From Bacteroidota bacterium (GTDB lineage: Bacteria; Bacteroidota; Bacteroidia; UKL13-3): DNA of 54,093 nt. The notes under the pieces are model-generated. The model did not search any database, was not told where the DNA came from, and saw nothing but the letters and a program-made list of their open reading frames with translations. Shown one piece after another: positions 26,307-35,648 of this stretch. The stretch is taken from the NCBI GenBank assembly GCA_947457395.1, contig CANGVA010000015.1, positions 1 through 54,093 on the forward strand, given 5' to 3'. The translations under genes were made by a program, and so were the position numbers. The first letter of the stretch is position 1; every line of letters begins with the position of its first letter.

Positions 26307-28406
26307 ATGCCAAAGGTTAATATTATTACAGCCCTGCTTATTTGCTTTTCCGTAACTGCTATTGCGCAAACCGGATTTCAGCAGAAAACAAATAATGCCG
26401 GTCGAATACAGCTGACAGCAAGCAATGCAGGCACCATAGGCAGGCCTCAGGTTCGCAGCAATGTCTCCGGTCCTGCGTCCATGGCTTATCCCACCAAAGG
26501 TTTAGAACACTTATTTGAATCAGGAATCTGGATAGGTGCCATTATAAATGGTCAGCCATTGGTATCAACAAGTGCGGTAGATGCATCAGCAGGCTACTCC
26601 ACCGGTGGTAATGGTTTTGAATTTTCTCCATTGGCACCTCCGCTGGAGCGTTCTAAACTCACATCCAGCCCCAATTACTCTTCTTCAGCAGTATCTCATC
26701 AGGATATTGTTTATCAGTTTAGCGATGAATCAACCGTGGTTCCAGGAACATCAATTCCTATCAGCGGACATTTAAACCCGCTGTATGCAAAAGTGCGACT
26801 TGAAACCTATGCCTGGAATTTTTCATTTGCCGATTTTTTTGTGATATGCAACTATGAAATAACCAACAACTCCAACCAAAATTGGGACTCTGTTTGGGTT
26901 GGCCAGTGGGCCGATTTGGTTGTAAGAAATGTAAATGTTACCCGTGATGCGGGCAGTGCTTTTTTTAGTAAGGGGCGCAACGCGGTTGATGCAAAGTATA
27001 AAGCAGTTTATGCGTGGTTGGCCGATAATAATGCCGATGATGCCAACTTTATTCAGTCTTATGGTGCAATGCAGTTCCTGGGGATGGATTGGCGTGGTTT
27101 ATTTTTTAATGCAGATAAGCCTGATACATTTTTGGCATTGGGTTTTCCTGCACCAAGAGTTAATTATAACTTCTGGAATTTTAACTCCATCTCACCACCA
27201 TTTATCAGTCCGCAAACAGATTTGGATCGTTATGCCAAACTTAGCAGTAATATAGACTCTACTTTGTTATTTGGTTCTGCAGGTCCGGCAAACGGATCCC
27301 CCAATAACTGGATTCAGCTTATTTCTGCCGGTCCCATCAGCCGGGTCGCACCCGGAGAAAAATTTAATTATACCATCGCATACGTGTGTTCCAGAAAACT
27401 GGTAAAACCTGTTAGTGGAAGTACCATTGGTACCTCTGTTGATAGTAGAAAAGAATTAACGGAGCATTTTGTCAGAACGCGAGCCACATATGTTGGAGAA
27501 GATGTAAACGAAACAGGTAAATACGATCCGGATCTTGACTTTAATGGTAATGGGAAGCTTGACAGGTTTATATTGCCTGAGCCCCCATCCTCACCTAAAT
27601 TAAAGGTAATTGCATCAGATAGTAAAGTGGAGTTATACTGGGATGCCTCTGCTATACAATCTGTAGATCCAATTACAAGAAAAAAAGATTTTGAAGGATT
27701 TAAGTTGTATCGATCAAATGCCGGAGACGATCTCGATCAGGTAATAACAGATAATTTGAATCTGATTGCGCAGTGGGATTCAGCGGGCAATGCAGTAGGC
27801 TATAATAATGGTTTTGATGCAGTGAGGTTAGCCAATCCTATATTTTTTGAAGATGACCCTACTCCTTATATATTTAAATACACCATGGACAATGTGAAAA
27901 ACGGATGGCAGTATTTATTTGCACTAACGGCATTTGATAAAGGCGAGCGGGAATTGGGTATAGGTTCGCTGGAGTCGTCTGTTATCGAAACAGAGAAACG
28001 AGTTTTCCCAGGTTCGGCTCCAATAGAAATATCAGAGAATGGTTCATCGCGGATAGGTGTTTATCCCAATCCTTATAAAACCACAGCAGCATGGGACGGC
28101 AATACCTCACGCACACAAAAAATTTATTTTACCAATTTACCGGAGAAGTGTGTTATATCAGTATACACTTCAAGTGGAGATTTGATTACCGCGATGCAAC
28201 ATGATGCTGCTACCTATACTGGCTCAGACGCAAAATGGTACGATGTGTATGGTGATAGGGAAAAAACCGTAACATCCGGAGGCGAGCATGCCTGGGATTT
28301 ATTGTCCTTATCAAAAACCACACTAACATCCGGTGTATATTTGTTTACGGTAGAAGATAAGAAAACCGGGAAGGTTGATTTAGGGAAATTTGTAATTATA
28401 AAATAA
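26307..28406 (+). CDS. large T9SS-exported protein of unknown function
   Basis: About 699 residues from ATG 26307, which starts a clean signal peptide (MPKVNIITALLICFSVTAIAQ). The frame opens 57 bases earlier, at a start that would put a hydrophobic, signal-less stretch in front. The body is beta-rich with many W/N/G residues and no enzyme motif that I recognise. DVNETGKYDPDLDFNGNGKLDRF (about 410-432) looks like a calcium-binding dockerin or EF-hand-like loop, and a fibronectin-III-like module follows (KLKVIASDSKVELYWDAS). The end, from VYPNPYKTTAAW to TLTSGVYLFTVEDKKTGKVDLGKFVIIK, is a T9SS sorting domain. It is followed after 16 bases by a second T9SS cargo gene and is probably co-transcribed with it. 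Confidence 0.8.
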   Translation: MPKVNIITALLICFSVTAIAQTGFQQKTNNAGRIQLTASNAGTIGRPQVRSNVSGPASMAYPTKGLEHLFESGIWIGAIINGQPLVSTSAVDASAGYSTGGNGFEFSPLAPPLERSKLTSSPNYSSSAVSHQDIVYQFSDESTVVPGTSIPISGHLNPLYAKVRLETYAWNFSFADFFVICNYEITNNSNQNWDSVWVGQWADLVVRNVNVTRDAGSAFFSKGRNAVDAKYKAVYAWLADNNADDANFIQSYGAMQFLGMDWRGLFFNADKPDTFLALGFPAPRVNYNFWNFNSISPPFISPQTDLDRYAKLSSNIDSTLLFGSAGPANGSPNNWIQLISAGPISRVAPGEKFNYTIAYVCSRKLVKPVSGSTIGTSVDSRKELTEHFVRTRATYVGEDVNETGKYDPDLDFNGNGKLDRFILPEPPSSPKLKVIASDSKVELYWDASAIQSVDPITRKKDFEGFKLYRSNAGDDLDQVITDNLNLIAQWDSAGNAVGYNNGFDAVRLANPIFFEDDPTPYIFKYTMDNVKNGWQYLFALTAFDKGERELGIGSLESSVIETEKRVFPGSAPIEISENGSSRIGVYPNPYKTTAAWDGNTSRTQKIYFTNLPEKCVISVYTSSGDLITAMQHDAATYTGSDAKWYDVYGDREKTVTSGGEHAWDLLSLSKTTLTSGVYLFTVEDKKTGKVDLGKFVIIK

Positions 28407-28422
28407 CTCAATAAAACATCAT

Positions 28423-30834
28423 ATGAAAAAACTACTACTCGCATTAACAGTCGTAACATCGACTCTCATGCTAAAGGCTCAAAATCCGTATCCTACTATT
28501 CCGCTGGATACAGTGCAATTTGTAAATGCGCAAAAGCTTGCAAATGCTATTGCCAACACTTTACCTGATTATATCAATCCTGTTTTCAGAGATACGTTAT
28601 ACCGAGATACGGTGCGTTTCACCGGTATTGTGGCAACAAATCCTAAAATTTATGGTTTGTCTGCTAACCGCAAAGCTGCATACATACAACGCAAAGGCGG
28701 AGGCCCGTGGAGTGGTGTGTTGGTGATGTGTGAGCCAAGCGGAACAGGAACCACACTTGCCAACTTATTAACAGAGACAAAATTCTATGACAACTTTGTG
28801 GTAGGCTTTCCTGTAAAGGTTACAGGTGTTTTCCGCGACTTTCAGGGTGAAACGCAAATTAACCTGATTAGAAACAACGCACTTTGGACCAACGAAGTTG
28901 AACAAGTTTCATTAGTAAAGGATACGTTGGTTTACACTAATATAACAGCTGATCAGCTAATGAAAGGCAATCCCAATACAGGATGGATTCAGCAAAAATC
29001 TACTGCAGAGCAGTGGGAGGGTGTATTGGTGCAAATTCCCAATGTTACAGTTTACAGCACACAAATTAGTGGCAACAGAACTTTCTGGAGTGTGATTGAT
29101 GATGCAGGAAATGTAATTGACATCAGAGATATGTCTGCTTATTACAGAAGAGATGATAATGAAGATACGGTTCCAAAAGTTGCCAATACATTTCAGGCGC
29201 CTCCTATTGGAACAAGGTTAGAATTTATCAGAGGCATTGTAACTGAATATGCCGCAAGCGGTGTACAGCGATATGGTATTGCACCAATTTATCCGGGCGA
29301 TGTGAAGGTTTGTACCTCGTGCCCGCCCATTGTTAAATTCATTAGAAAAACTCCAACTGTTTTAAGAGCTAACGATACGCTCGATATTGTATATGAGGTA
29401 ACAGTAGGTGATACAACGCTTAGAAGTAATAGGTTATTTTACAAACGTGGTAATGGACCCATGGATTCCGTTACTCTCACTGCTGTATCAGGATTTCCCA
29501 ATACATACCGCGGACGTATCAACCCACCACATGTAGCAGATGAAGTTATTTCTTATTGGGTAAAAGCCGAAGACAGAAAAGATAGAACCACCATTTTTCC
29601 TGATCCTTTTACCGATGGCTCAAAATTATATGTTACTGCTGATGGGATACGCTCCATCTCTACGCTTCAGTTTAGTCCATTTACCAATCTGGCTACTATC
29701 TGGAATGGTGATTCAATATTTAATGATGTGGTTACACGTATCAGTGTGCCTGCGGTTGTTACCAGTACCACGCTTGGTTTTGGCAATATAACCCTTCAGT
29801 CAGGAACCGGACCAAACTCTGCCATTTATGTGGTGCGCACCGCAAACGATAGTGCATCTAAATGGGAAGTTGGCGATTCTGTAGAAATAACTGCAGCAAC
29901 CGTTAGGGAAAGCAGCAATGTAACGAGCCTTTTTAGCGTAAGAGGTAATATACTTGCCAAAGGGGTTACACTGCCACCGTTTGCCATGAATCTACCAATT
30001 GATTCATTTGAACTAAATCGCATTGCATATGCCCGCCCATATGAAGGTGTATTATTGAAATGGGATAGTGCTACTGTAGCCAATAAGAATCCTGATGCGC
30101 CTAATAATTTTGGGGAGTTTACCATTGCCAGATCTAAATCTTCTGCATCAGTTTTAAGAATTGATGACTTAAACAGCCAACTAGCTGGTCTTAACAACAA
30201 ATTAAAGGCAGGTATGCAAATGAGTTTTATACAGGGCCCCATGTATTTTAGAAATGGTCAGTTTAAATTGGCTCCACGTGGTTTATCTGACGTAGATTTG
30301 AGTAAGCTTGATACCGTTGAGCCGGTAATTACCCTGCTTGGAGATAATCCGGATACAACCTACAAAGGTTTATCATATGTTGATGCAGGTGCAACTGCAA
30401 CAGATAACCTAGATGGTGACATTACTTCAAAAATTGTTAAAATAGGAAGCGTAGATACATCAAAAGTAGGCACATACATTATTAGCTATGTAGTTGCAGA
30501 TAATTGGGGTTTCACTGATTCAGTTAGCAGAACCGTAGTGGTATTGGATACAAGCACAGTTGGCATCAACGAAAACGAATTGAACTTTGCACGTATTTCA
30601 CTTTATCCGGTTCCTGCAAAAGAGCAATTAACCATTTCGGCCGGATTCATACAGTCGGTACCTGTTCAAATGACTATTGTTGACCTTTTAGGTAAGCAAT
30701 ATATGAGCAGAACTTTTACCCAAAAACAATTTACTGAGCAAATAGAAATTAGCCAGCTAAACAGCGGTATTTATTTCTGTGTATTGAAAAACAACGGAGG
30801 TGTGCGCACCATTAAATTTATGGTTTCCAGATAA
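28423..30834 (+). CDS. large T9SS-exported protein with Ig-like DUF5011 domain
   Basis: An 803-residue secreted protein with signal peptide MKKLLLALTVVTSTLMLKAQ. The N-terminal half contains two OB-fold-like beta segments (RFTGIVATNPKIYG, GVLVQIPNVTVYSTQISGN ... FIRGIVTEYAASG), as often found beside secreted nucleases, but no catalytic motif is seen. Residues about 625-708 (PVITLLGDNPDTTYKGLSYVDAGATATDNLDGDIT to VADNWGFTDSVSRTVVV) form a DUF5011 Ig-like domain. The last about 80 residues (LYPVPAKEQLTISAGF to GIYFCVLKNNGGVRTIKFMVSR) are a type A T9SS sorting domain. A strong terminator follows. Confidence 0.83.
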   Translation: MKKLLLALTVVTSTLMLKAQNPYPTIPLDTVQFVNAQKLANAIANTLPDYINPVFRDTLYRDTVRFTGIVATNPKIYGLSANRKAAYIQRKGGGPWSGVLVMCEPSGTGTTLANLLTETKFYDNFVVGFPVKVTGVFRDFQGETQINLIRNNALWTNEVEQVSLVKDTLVYTNITADQLMKGNPNTGWIQQKSTAEQWEGVLVQIPNVTVYSTQISGNRTFWSVIDDAGNVIDIRDMSAYYRRDDNEDTVPKVANTFQAPPIGTRLEFIRGIVTEYAASGVQRYGIAPIYPGDVKVCTSCPPIVKFIRKTPTVLRANDTLDIVYEVTVGDTTLRSNRLFYKRGNGPMDSVTLTAVSGFPNTYRGRINPPHVADEVISYWVKAEDRKDRTTIFPDPFTDGSKLYVTADGIRSISTLQFSPFTNLATIWNGDSIFNDVVTRISVPAVVTSTTLGFGNITLQSGTGPNSAIYVVRTANDSASKWEVGDSVEITAATVRESSNVTSLFSVRGNILAKGVTLPPFAMNLPIDSFELNRIAYARPYEGVLLKWDSATVANKNPDAPNNFGEFTIARSKSSASVLRIDDLNSQLAGLNNKLKAGMQMSFIQGPMYFRNGQFKLAPRGLSDVDLSKLDTVEPVITLLGDNPDTTYKGLSYVDAGATATDNLDGDITSKIVKIGSVDTSKVGTYIISYVVADNWGFTDSVSRTVVVLDTSTVGINENELNFARISLYPVPAKEQLTISAGFIQSVPVQMTIVDLLGKQYMSRTFTQKQFTEQIEISQLNSGIYFCVLKNNGGVRTIKFMVSR

Positions 30835-30860
30835 TACATTCGTTTGGTTTCATCTTAAAC

Positions 30861-30890
30861 AAAAGGGGGCTTTTGCCCCCTTTTGTTTTT
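30861..30890 (+). terminator. terminator after the T9SS gene pair
   Basis: AAAAGGGGGC-TTTT-GCCCCCTTTT is a 10-bp stem followed by GTTTTT, 26 bases after the stop at 30834. Confidence 0.92.
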
Positions 30891-30935
30891 TAGACACTTT
30901 TGGGTTTCTGCACATTTGTATCGTTTTCTGCCACA

Positions 30936-30966
30936 TTGCCTTTATGGTTATTTGGAACTATATTTG
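30936..30966 (+). promoter_or_regulatory. Bacteroidota-type promoter of clpC
   Basis: TTG (30936-30938) and TATATTTG (30959-30966) are separated by 20 bases, matching the -33/-7 consensus. The expected leader to the ATG at 31009 is about 37 bases. No CtsR- or CIRCE-like heat-shock operator is visible. Confidence 0.5.
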
Positions 30967-31008
30967 AACAGGTAGAACCAATTAAAAAGGTTTTTTGTCT
31001 AACAAATT

Positions 31009-33555
31009 ATGGAAGCTAAATTTTCTCCCCGTGTAAAAGATGTAATCAGCTATAGCCGTGAAGAAGCCATCAGGCTGGGCCATGATTATATCGGCACAGA
31101 ACACTTGCTGCTGGGCCTCATCCGAGAAGGAGATGGCAAAGCAATTAAAACGCTGAAGGCACTGGATGTAGACGTCATCAGGCTTAAGAAAACCATCGAA
31201 GACTCCATCAAGGGAACCTCAGGCGCCAATACCAATCTGGTTAATATTCCGCTCACCAAACAGGCAGAGAAGGTGCTGAAGATTACTTATTTGGAAGCAA
31301 AAATATTTAAAACCGATATTATAGGAACAGAACATTTGTTGCTATCAATTCTAAGAGATGAAGACAATTTGGCATCTCAGATTCTTTCGCAATATGGTAT
31401 ATCGTATGATATTTTTAAATCGGCAGTGGAAACCAATATTTCAGAGGTGAAAAATGAAATGACAGGAGACCCTGAGGAAGAATTTTACCGCGAGGAGCAG
31501 CGCAAACCGCAGGAGCCGGTGCGCAAGGGTGATGCTAAATCAAAAACACCTGTGCTGGATAATTTTGGAAGAGACCTCACAAAATCTGCGGAAGATGGCA
31601 AACTGGATCCTATCGTAGGTCGTGAAAAAGAAATAGAACGCGTATCACAAATATTGTCACGCAGAAAGAAAAACAATCCGGTGCTTATCGGTGAACCCGG
31701 TGTTGGTAAAACAGCAATTGCCGAAGGCCTGGCATTGCGTATCGTGCAGCGCAAGGTATCGCGTGTGTTGTTTAATAAAAGAGTAATTATGCTTGATCTG
31801 GCATCGTTGGTTGCAGGTACCAAATATCGCGGACAGTTTGAAGAGCGGATGAAAGCAGTGATGAATGAACTTGAGAAATCACCGGATGTAATTTTATTTA
31901 TTGATGAGATTCATACCATCGTTGGTGCAGGTGGAGCCTCCGGTTCGCTTGATGCATCTAATATGTTTAAGCCAGCGTTAGCCAGAGGTGAAATACAATG
32001 TATCGGTGCAACAACCCTTGATGAATACCGTCAGTATATTGAAAAAGACGGAGCCCTTGAGCGTAGATTTCAGCCAGTGATGATTAATCCAACCTCACCT
32101 GAAGAAACAGTTCAAATCTTAAATAATATCCGAGGCAAATATGAAGATCACCATTCGGTTACTTATGATGAAGCCGCTATTGAGGCTTGTGTAAAAATGA
32201 GTAATCGTTATATTAGCGATCGTCATCTGCCTGATAAGGCAATAGATGTACTAGATGAAGCTGGTGCGCGTGTGCATATCAGTAATATACATGTTCCGGA
32301 TAATATTTTGGAACTAGAGAAAGCAGTAGAGGATATTAAGGTAGAAAAAAACAAAGTGGTGAAAAGCCAAAAGTATGAAGAGGCAGCTAAGCTACGTGAT
32401 AAGGAGAAGCACTTGCTGGAGCAGTTGGAAACAGAGAAAGCTAAGTGGGAGGAGGAAACCAAAACACAACGCTATAAGGTAACCGAAGAAGATGTAGCTG
32501 AGGTTATAGCTATGATGACCGGTATACCGGTGAAACGTATTGCACAAAGTGAAGGACAAAAGTTACTTACCATGGGTACAGAGCTCATGGGTAAAGTAAT
32601 TGGACAGGATGATGCCATTAAGAAATTAGCCAAGGCAATACAGCGCACACGTGCCGGATTAAAAAATCCTAATAAACCCATAGGGTCCTTTATTTTCCTT
32701 GGGCCTACAGGGGTTGGTAAAACAGAAATGGCCAAAGTGCTTGCACGCTATTTGTTTGATAATGATGATGCATTGGTGCGCATTGATATGAGCGAGTATA
32801 TGGAGAAATTTGCCGTTTCCAGACTTGTTGGTGCCCCTCCAGGCTATATTGGTTATGAAGAAGGCGGCCAGCTTACCGAGAAAATACGCAGAAAGCCATA
32901 CGCAGTGGTTTTATTGGATGAGATTGAGAAGGCTCATCCGGATGTATTTAACATTTTGTTGCAGGTATTGGATGAAGGATTTATTACCGATAGCCTTGGT
33001 AGAAAAGTGGATTTCCGTAATACCATCATCATCATGACATCCAATATAGGTTCTCGTCAGCTCAAAGATTTTGGTCAGGGTGTTGGTTTTAGTACACCTG
33101 CAAAAGCAAATCAGGCCGATACGCACGCAAAAATTGTGATCGAAAATGCATTGAAGCGTTTCTTCTCTCCTGAATTTTTAAATCGTATTGATGACGTGAT
33201 AGTTTTTAACTCGCTAGATAGGGAATCAATATCCAAGATATTGGAACTTAACCTGGAGAAATTGGTGAAACGTGTGGAAGAGCTTGGATTTACATTTAAA
33301 TTAACTGATGCAGCCAAGGAGTTTTTAGCTGAGAAAGGTTTTGATCCGGACTTAGGTGCAAGACCGCTTGCCAGAACTATACAGAAGTATGTGGAAGACC
33401 CGGTTGCCGAAGAATTGCTGAAAGGAGAGGCCACGGAGGGAACAGTGATAGAGATAGATTATGACAAGGAAAACAATGCATCTGAACTCAGAATCTCTAC
33501 AGTTAAAAAGAAAGAGAAGAAGAAAAAGGATACAACAACAGAAAAACCAGAATAA
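31009..33555 (+). CDS. clpC: ATP-dependent Clp protease ATP-binding subunit ClpC
   Basis: An 848-residue two-ring AAA+ unfoldase that feeds proteins to ClpP. Two Clp_N repeats (about 4-145) lead to AAA-1 with Walker [10 protein letters not shown] (about 228-236) and [16 protein letters not shown]-type middle domain follows ([16 protein letters not shown], about 452-467). AAA-2 has Walker [10 protein letters not shown] (about 565-573), and GVGFST (about 690) supplies the VGF ClpP-binding loop. The C-terminal D2-small domain ends in a lysine-rich tail. The UVR motif and length support ClpC rather than ClpB or ClpA. A promoter lies upstream and an intrinsic terminator directly after. clpP is not in the window. 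Confidence 0.96.
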   Translation: MEAKFSPRVKDVISYSREEAIRLGHDYIGTEHLLLGLIREGDGKAIKTLKALDVDVIRLKKTIEDSIKGTSGANTNLVNIPLTKQAEKVLKITYLEAKIFKTDIIGTEHLLLSILRDEDNLASQILSQYGISYDIFKSAVETNISEVKNEMTGDPEEEFYREEQRKPQEPVRKGDAKSKTPVLDNFGRDLTKSAEDGKLDPIVGREKEIERVSQILSRRKKNNPVLIGEPGVGKTAIAEGLALRIVQRKVSRVLFNKRVIMLDLASLVAGTKYRGQFEERMKAVMNELEKSPDVILFIDEIHTIVGAGGASGSLDASNMFKPALARGEIQCIGATTLDEYRQYIEKDGALERRFQPVMINPTSPEETVQILNNIRGKYEDHHSVTYDEAAIEACVKMSNRYISDRHLPDKAIDVLDEAGARVHISNIHVPDNILELEKAVEDIKVEKNKVVKSQKYEEAAKLRDKEKHLLEQLETEKAKWEEETKTQRYKVTEEDVAEVIAMMTGIPVKRIAQSEGQKLLTMGTELMGKVIGQDDAIKKLAKAIQRTRAGLKNPNKPIGSFIFLGPTGVGKTEMAKVLARYLFDNDDALVRIDMSEYMEKFAVSRLVGAPPGYIGYEEGGQLTEKIRRKPYAVVLLDEIEKAHPDVFNILLQVLDEGFITDSLGRKVDFRNTIIIMTSNIGSRQLKDFGQGVGFSTPAKANQADTHAKIVIENALKRFFSPEFLNRIDDVIVFNSLDRESISKILELNLEKLVKRVEELGFTFKLTDAAKEFLAEKGFDPDLGARPLARTIQKYVEDPVAEELLKGEATEGTVIEIDYDKENNASELRISTVKKKEKKKKDTTTEKPE

Positions 33556-33563
33556 TATAAACC

Positions 33564-33594
33564 AGAGCCCTCTAACGGAGGGCTTTGTTTTTTG
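33564..33594 (+). terminator. terminator between clpC and rlmH
   Basis: AGCCCTC-TAACG-GAGGGCT forms a 7-bp stem (33566-33584) followed by TTGTTTTTT. Its T tract ends only 3 bases before the rlmH ATG at 33597. Confidence 0.85.
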
Positions 33595-33596
33595 CC

Positions 33597-34067
33597 ATGA
33601 AAATTACGCTCATACAAATAGGTAAAACACATTTTGATTTTATAGACGAGGGCTTTCAAACTTTTGCCAGGCGCATTAACCGTTATGCAAAGTTTAACAG
33701 CGAGCTTATTGAGCTCCCATCTCGTTTAAAGTCGGATGTGCCCGAAATTATTAAGAAAAATGAGGCAGAAGCCTTGCTAAAAAAAATACAGACTACTGAT
33801 TTTGTTGTATTATTAGATGAGAAAGGGAAGAGTTTCGCATCAGTATCTTATGCCGGGCATTTGCAGAAATTGTTTCAAAACTACAGCCATATTGTGTTTA
33901 TTATCGGAGGAGCCTATGGCTTTCATGCCGATGTTTATAAGAGAGCCAATGAACAACTTTCCTTATCTGCCATGACTTTCTCGCATCAACTAATCAGGCT
34001 CATTTTTGCAGAGCAGTTGTATCGGTTATTTACAATTATTAAGGGAGAGCCTTACCACCACGAGTAA
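33597..34067 (+). CDS. rlmH: 23S rRNA (pseudouridine1915-N3)-methyltransferase
   Basis: A 156-residue SPOUT methyltransferase that modifies pseudouridine 1915 in helix 69 of 23S rRNA. The knot-forming SAM site IVFIIGGAYGFHADVYKRANEQLSLSAMTFSHQLIRLIFAEQLYRLFTIIKGEPYHHE is characteristic, including the C-terminal YHHE. ATG 33597 (MKITLIQIGKTHFDF) is chosen over a TTG at 33585, which lies in the terminator T tract. The 5' context has almost no leader after the clpC terminator, so expression by read-through or from a promoter inside clpC is likely. Confidence 0.94.
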   Translation: MKITLIQIGKTHFDFIDEGFQTFARRINRYAKFNSELIELPSRLKSDVPEIIKKNEAEALLKKIQTTDFVVLLDEKGKSFASVSYAGHLQKLFQNYSHIVFIIGGAYGFHADVYKRANEQLSLSAMTFSHQLIRLIFAEQLYRLFTIIKGEPYHHE

Positions 34068-34082
34068 TGATCATTTAAAAGG

Positions 34083-35009
34083 TTATTTCAGATCAAATTC
34101 ACCACTGCCAATCAGGAAGCCGTCACAGAATAATTCTGCTTTGTATTTACCCGGAGCGTAATCAGATCCTTTAGACCAATAGATATTTAATGACTGGCCT
34201 TCCTGTTTAAACTCAAAATTAACCTTGGTGCTGTAGAGGTTGTCCTGCCCCTGAAATTTAAATGTACCTGAACCTGCGGCCTCGTTATACAAGGTAGTTC
34301 CTTCCGGGCCAACTATTTTGATGTACAGGTCTTTGGTGCCTGGCTCATTCACATAATTTTCTTCCAAATTGAAAGATATTTTTATTTTTTCAATCTGCGA
34401 AACCTTACTTGTTTCACGCTCTTTGCCATTACCCCGCATTTTGATACCCGTAATGTAGATGGAGTTGGTTTTTAATTTAGCTCCGATAGCTACTTTATTA
34501 CTCAATCGGATGTTCTCCATATTCAGGTTATCATTCTTACGTTTTTCCTGATCAATATTTTGTTTAAGTGTGCTATTTTCTCTGTTCAGATTATCTATTC
34601 GGGTAGACAGAGAGTCAATTTGGTTCAGGTATTTTCTTTTATAGTACCGCAATTGATCAATCTCCGTGAGTGCTACTTCCAGCTGGCTTTTGGAAAGCCT
34701 ATTTTGGCGGAGAAGCAACTGTATGCGATCGGCATATTCCTGGAGCGAATCATTCTTCTCTTTTAGGAATGCATCCAACTCTGCATTCTTACCTTTGTAT
34801 AAATCTAGTTCATTATCTGTTTCATTTAGCAATTTCTCAACCTGCATACGCACAGAGTCGGTAGCAAATAGTTCTTCCTCGGTATGCACCAGTTTTTTAT
34901 CGGTGGTGAAATAGTTATAAATGAATATGCCATTGCTGCCCAGCAAAATCAGAATAATGATTATATAATATATTTTTCCTGACGATCGGTTAGTGGTTCC
35001 TGATTCCAT
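34083..35009 (-). CDS. membrane-anchored coiled-coil protein, function unknown
   Basis: A 308-residue protein that I do not recognise as a named family. After a short polar N-terminus there is one transmembrane helix (IYYIIIILILLGSNGIFIYNYF, about 13-34). A long heptad-patterned coiled coil covers about 40-175 (LNETDNELDLYKGKNAELDAFLKEKNDSLQEYADRIQLL). A C-terminal beta domain follows (about 180-308), with YVNEPGTKDLYIKIVGPEGTTLYN and SDYAPGKYKAELFCDGFLIGSGEFDLK. The layout is that of a single-pass envelope protein with the coiled coil in the periplasm. It stands alone, convergent with rlmH and divergent from rfbC. Confidence 0.72.
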   Translation of the reverse strand: MESGTTNRSSGKIYYIIIILILLGSNGIFIYNYFTTDKKLVHTEEELFATDSVRMQVEKLLNETDNELDLYKGKNAELDAFLKEKNDSLQEYADRIQLLLRQNRLSKSQLEVALTEIDQLRYYKRKYLNQIDSLSTRIDNLNRENSTLKQNIDQEKRKNDNLNMENIRLSNKVAIGAKLKTNSIYITGIKMRGNGKERETSKVSQIEKIKISFNLEENYVNEPGTKDLYIKIVGPEGTTLYNEAAGSGTFKFQGQDNLYSTKVNFEFKQEGQSLNIYWSKGSDYAPGKYKAELFCDGFLIGSGEFDLK

Positions 35010-35077
35010 ATGGGCGCAAAAATACTTTTATTTTCATAAAACCATTGACCCATACTTTCCTGCTTCCGCATTTTTAT

Positions 35078-35085
35078 TAGTTTTG
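35078..35085 (+). promoter_or_regulatory. -7 box for rfbC-TDO operon
   Basis: TAGTTTTG matches TAnnTTTG 18 bases before the ATG at 35103. No -33 TTG lies at the right distance. Confidence 0.35.
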
Positions 35086-35102
35086 CTCATTATATTCACA
35101 CC

Positions 35103-35648
35103 ATGCTAATCGTTGAAAAAACAGTAATAGAAGGTCCGCTTATTCTGAAGCCCAAAGTATTTTATGATGCCAGAGGTTACTTTTTTGAGCCTTTTAACAA
35201 GCAGAGGTTTGTTGAAGCGGGTATAAATCAGGATTTTGTGCAGGATAATCAGTCGCTCTCCCAGAAGGGAGCTGTTAGGGGGTTGCATTTTCAAGCCCCA
35301 CCTTTTGATCAGGGAAAGCTGGTGCGCGTGGTAAGTGGTGCAGTTCTGGATGTGATTGTCGACATCAGAAAAGATTCTCCAACTTATGGTAAGCATGTGG
35401 CCATTGAACTAACCGCAGATAATTTTATACAGTTTTGGGTTCCTCCGGGCTTTGCACATGGGTTTTCAACTCTTGAAGACAATACTGTTTTTCAGTATAA
35501 ATGTACCAATTATTACAATAAGGATTCAGAAGGCGGTATCCGGTGGAATGATCCATTCTTGCAGATTGAATGGGGTGTAAGTGAGGCCATTGTTTCTGAA
35601 AAAGATGCTGTATTACCTATGTTTAAAGATTTTATCAGTCCGTTCTAA
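35103..35648 (+). CDS. rfbC: dTDP-4-dehydrorhamnose 3,5-epimerase
   Basis: A 181-residue RmlC-type cupin that epimerises dTDP-4-keto-6-deoxyglucose at C3 and C5 on the way to dTDP-rhamnose. It shows FYDARGYFFEPFNKQRF, the catalytic His block QDNQSLSQKGAVRGLHFQAPPFDQGKLVRVVSGAVLDVIVDIRKDSPTYGKH, and FWVPPGFAHGFSTLEDNTVFQYKCTNYYNKDSEGGIRWNDP. Length and motifs are normal. The other rhamnose genes (rfbA, B, D) are not in the window. The TAA stop overlaps the ATG of the tryptophan dioxygenase gene by one base. Confidence 0.95.
   Translation: MLIVEKTVIEGPLILKPKVFYDARGYFFEPFNKQRFVEAGINQDFVQDNQSLSQKGAVRGLHFQAPPFDQGKLVRVVSGAVLDVIVDIRKDSPTYGKHVAIELTADNFIQFWVPPGFAHGFSTLEDNTVFQYKCTNYYNKDSEGGIRWNDPFLQIEWGVSEAIVSEKDAVLPMFKDFISPF

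Noticed and set aside
31485-33659. Antisense frames of up to 112 codons opposite clpC
   Set aside because: Serine-rich shadows of the coding strand with no homology or start signals.
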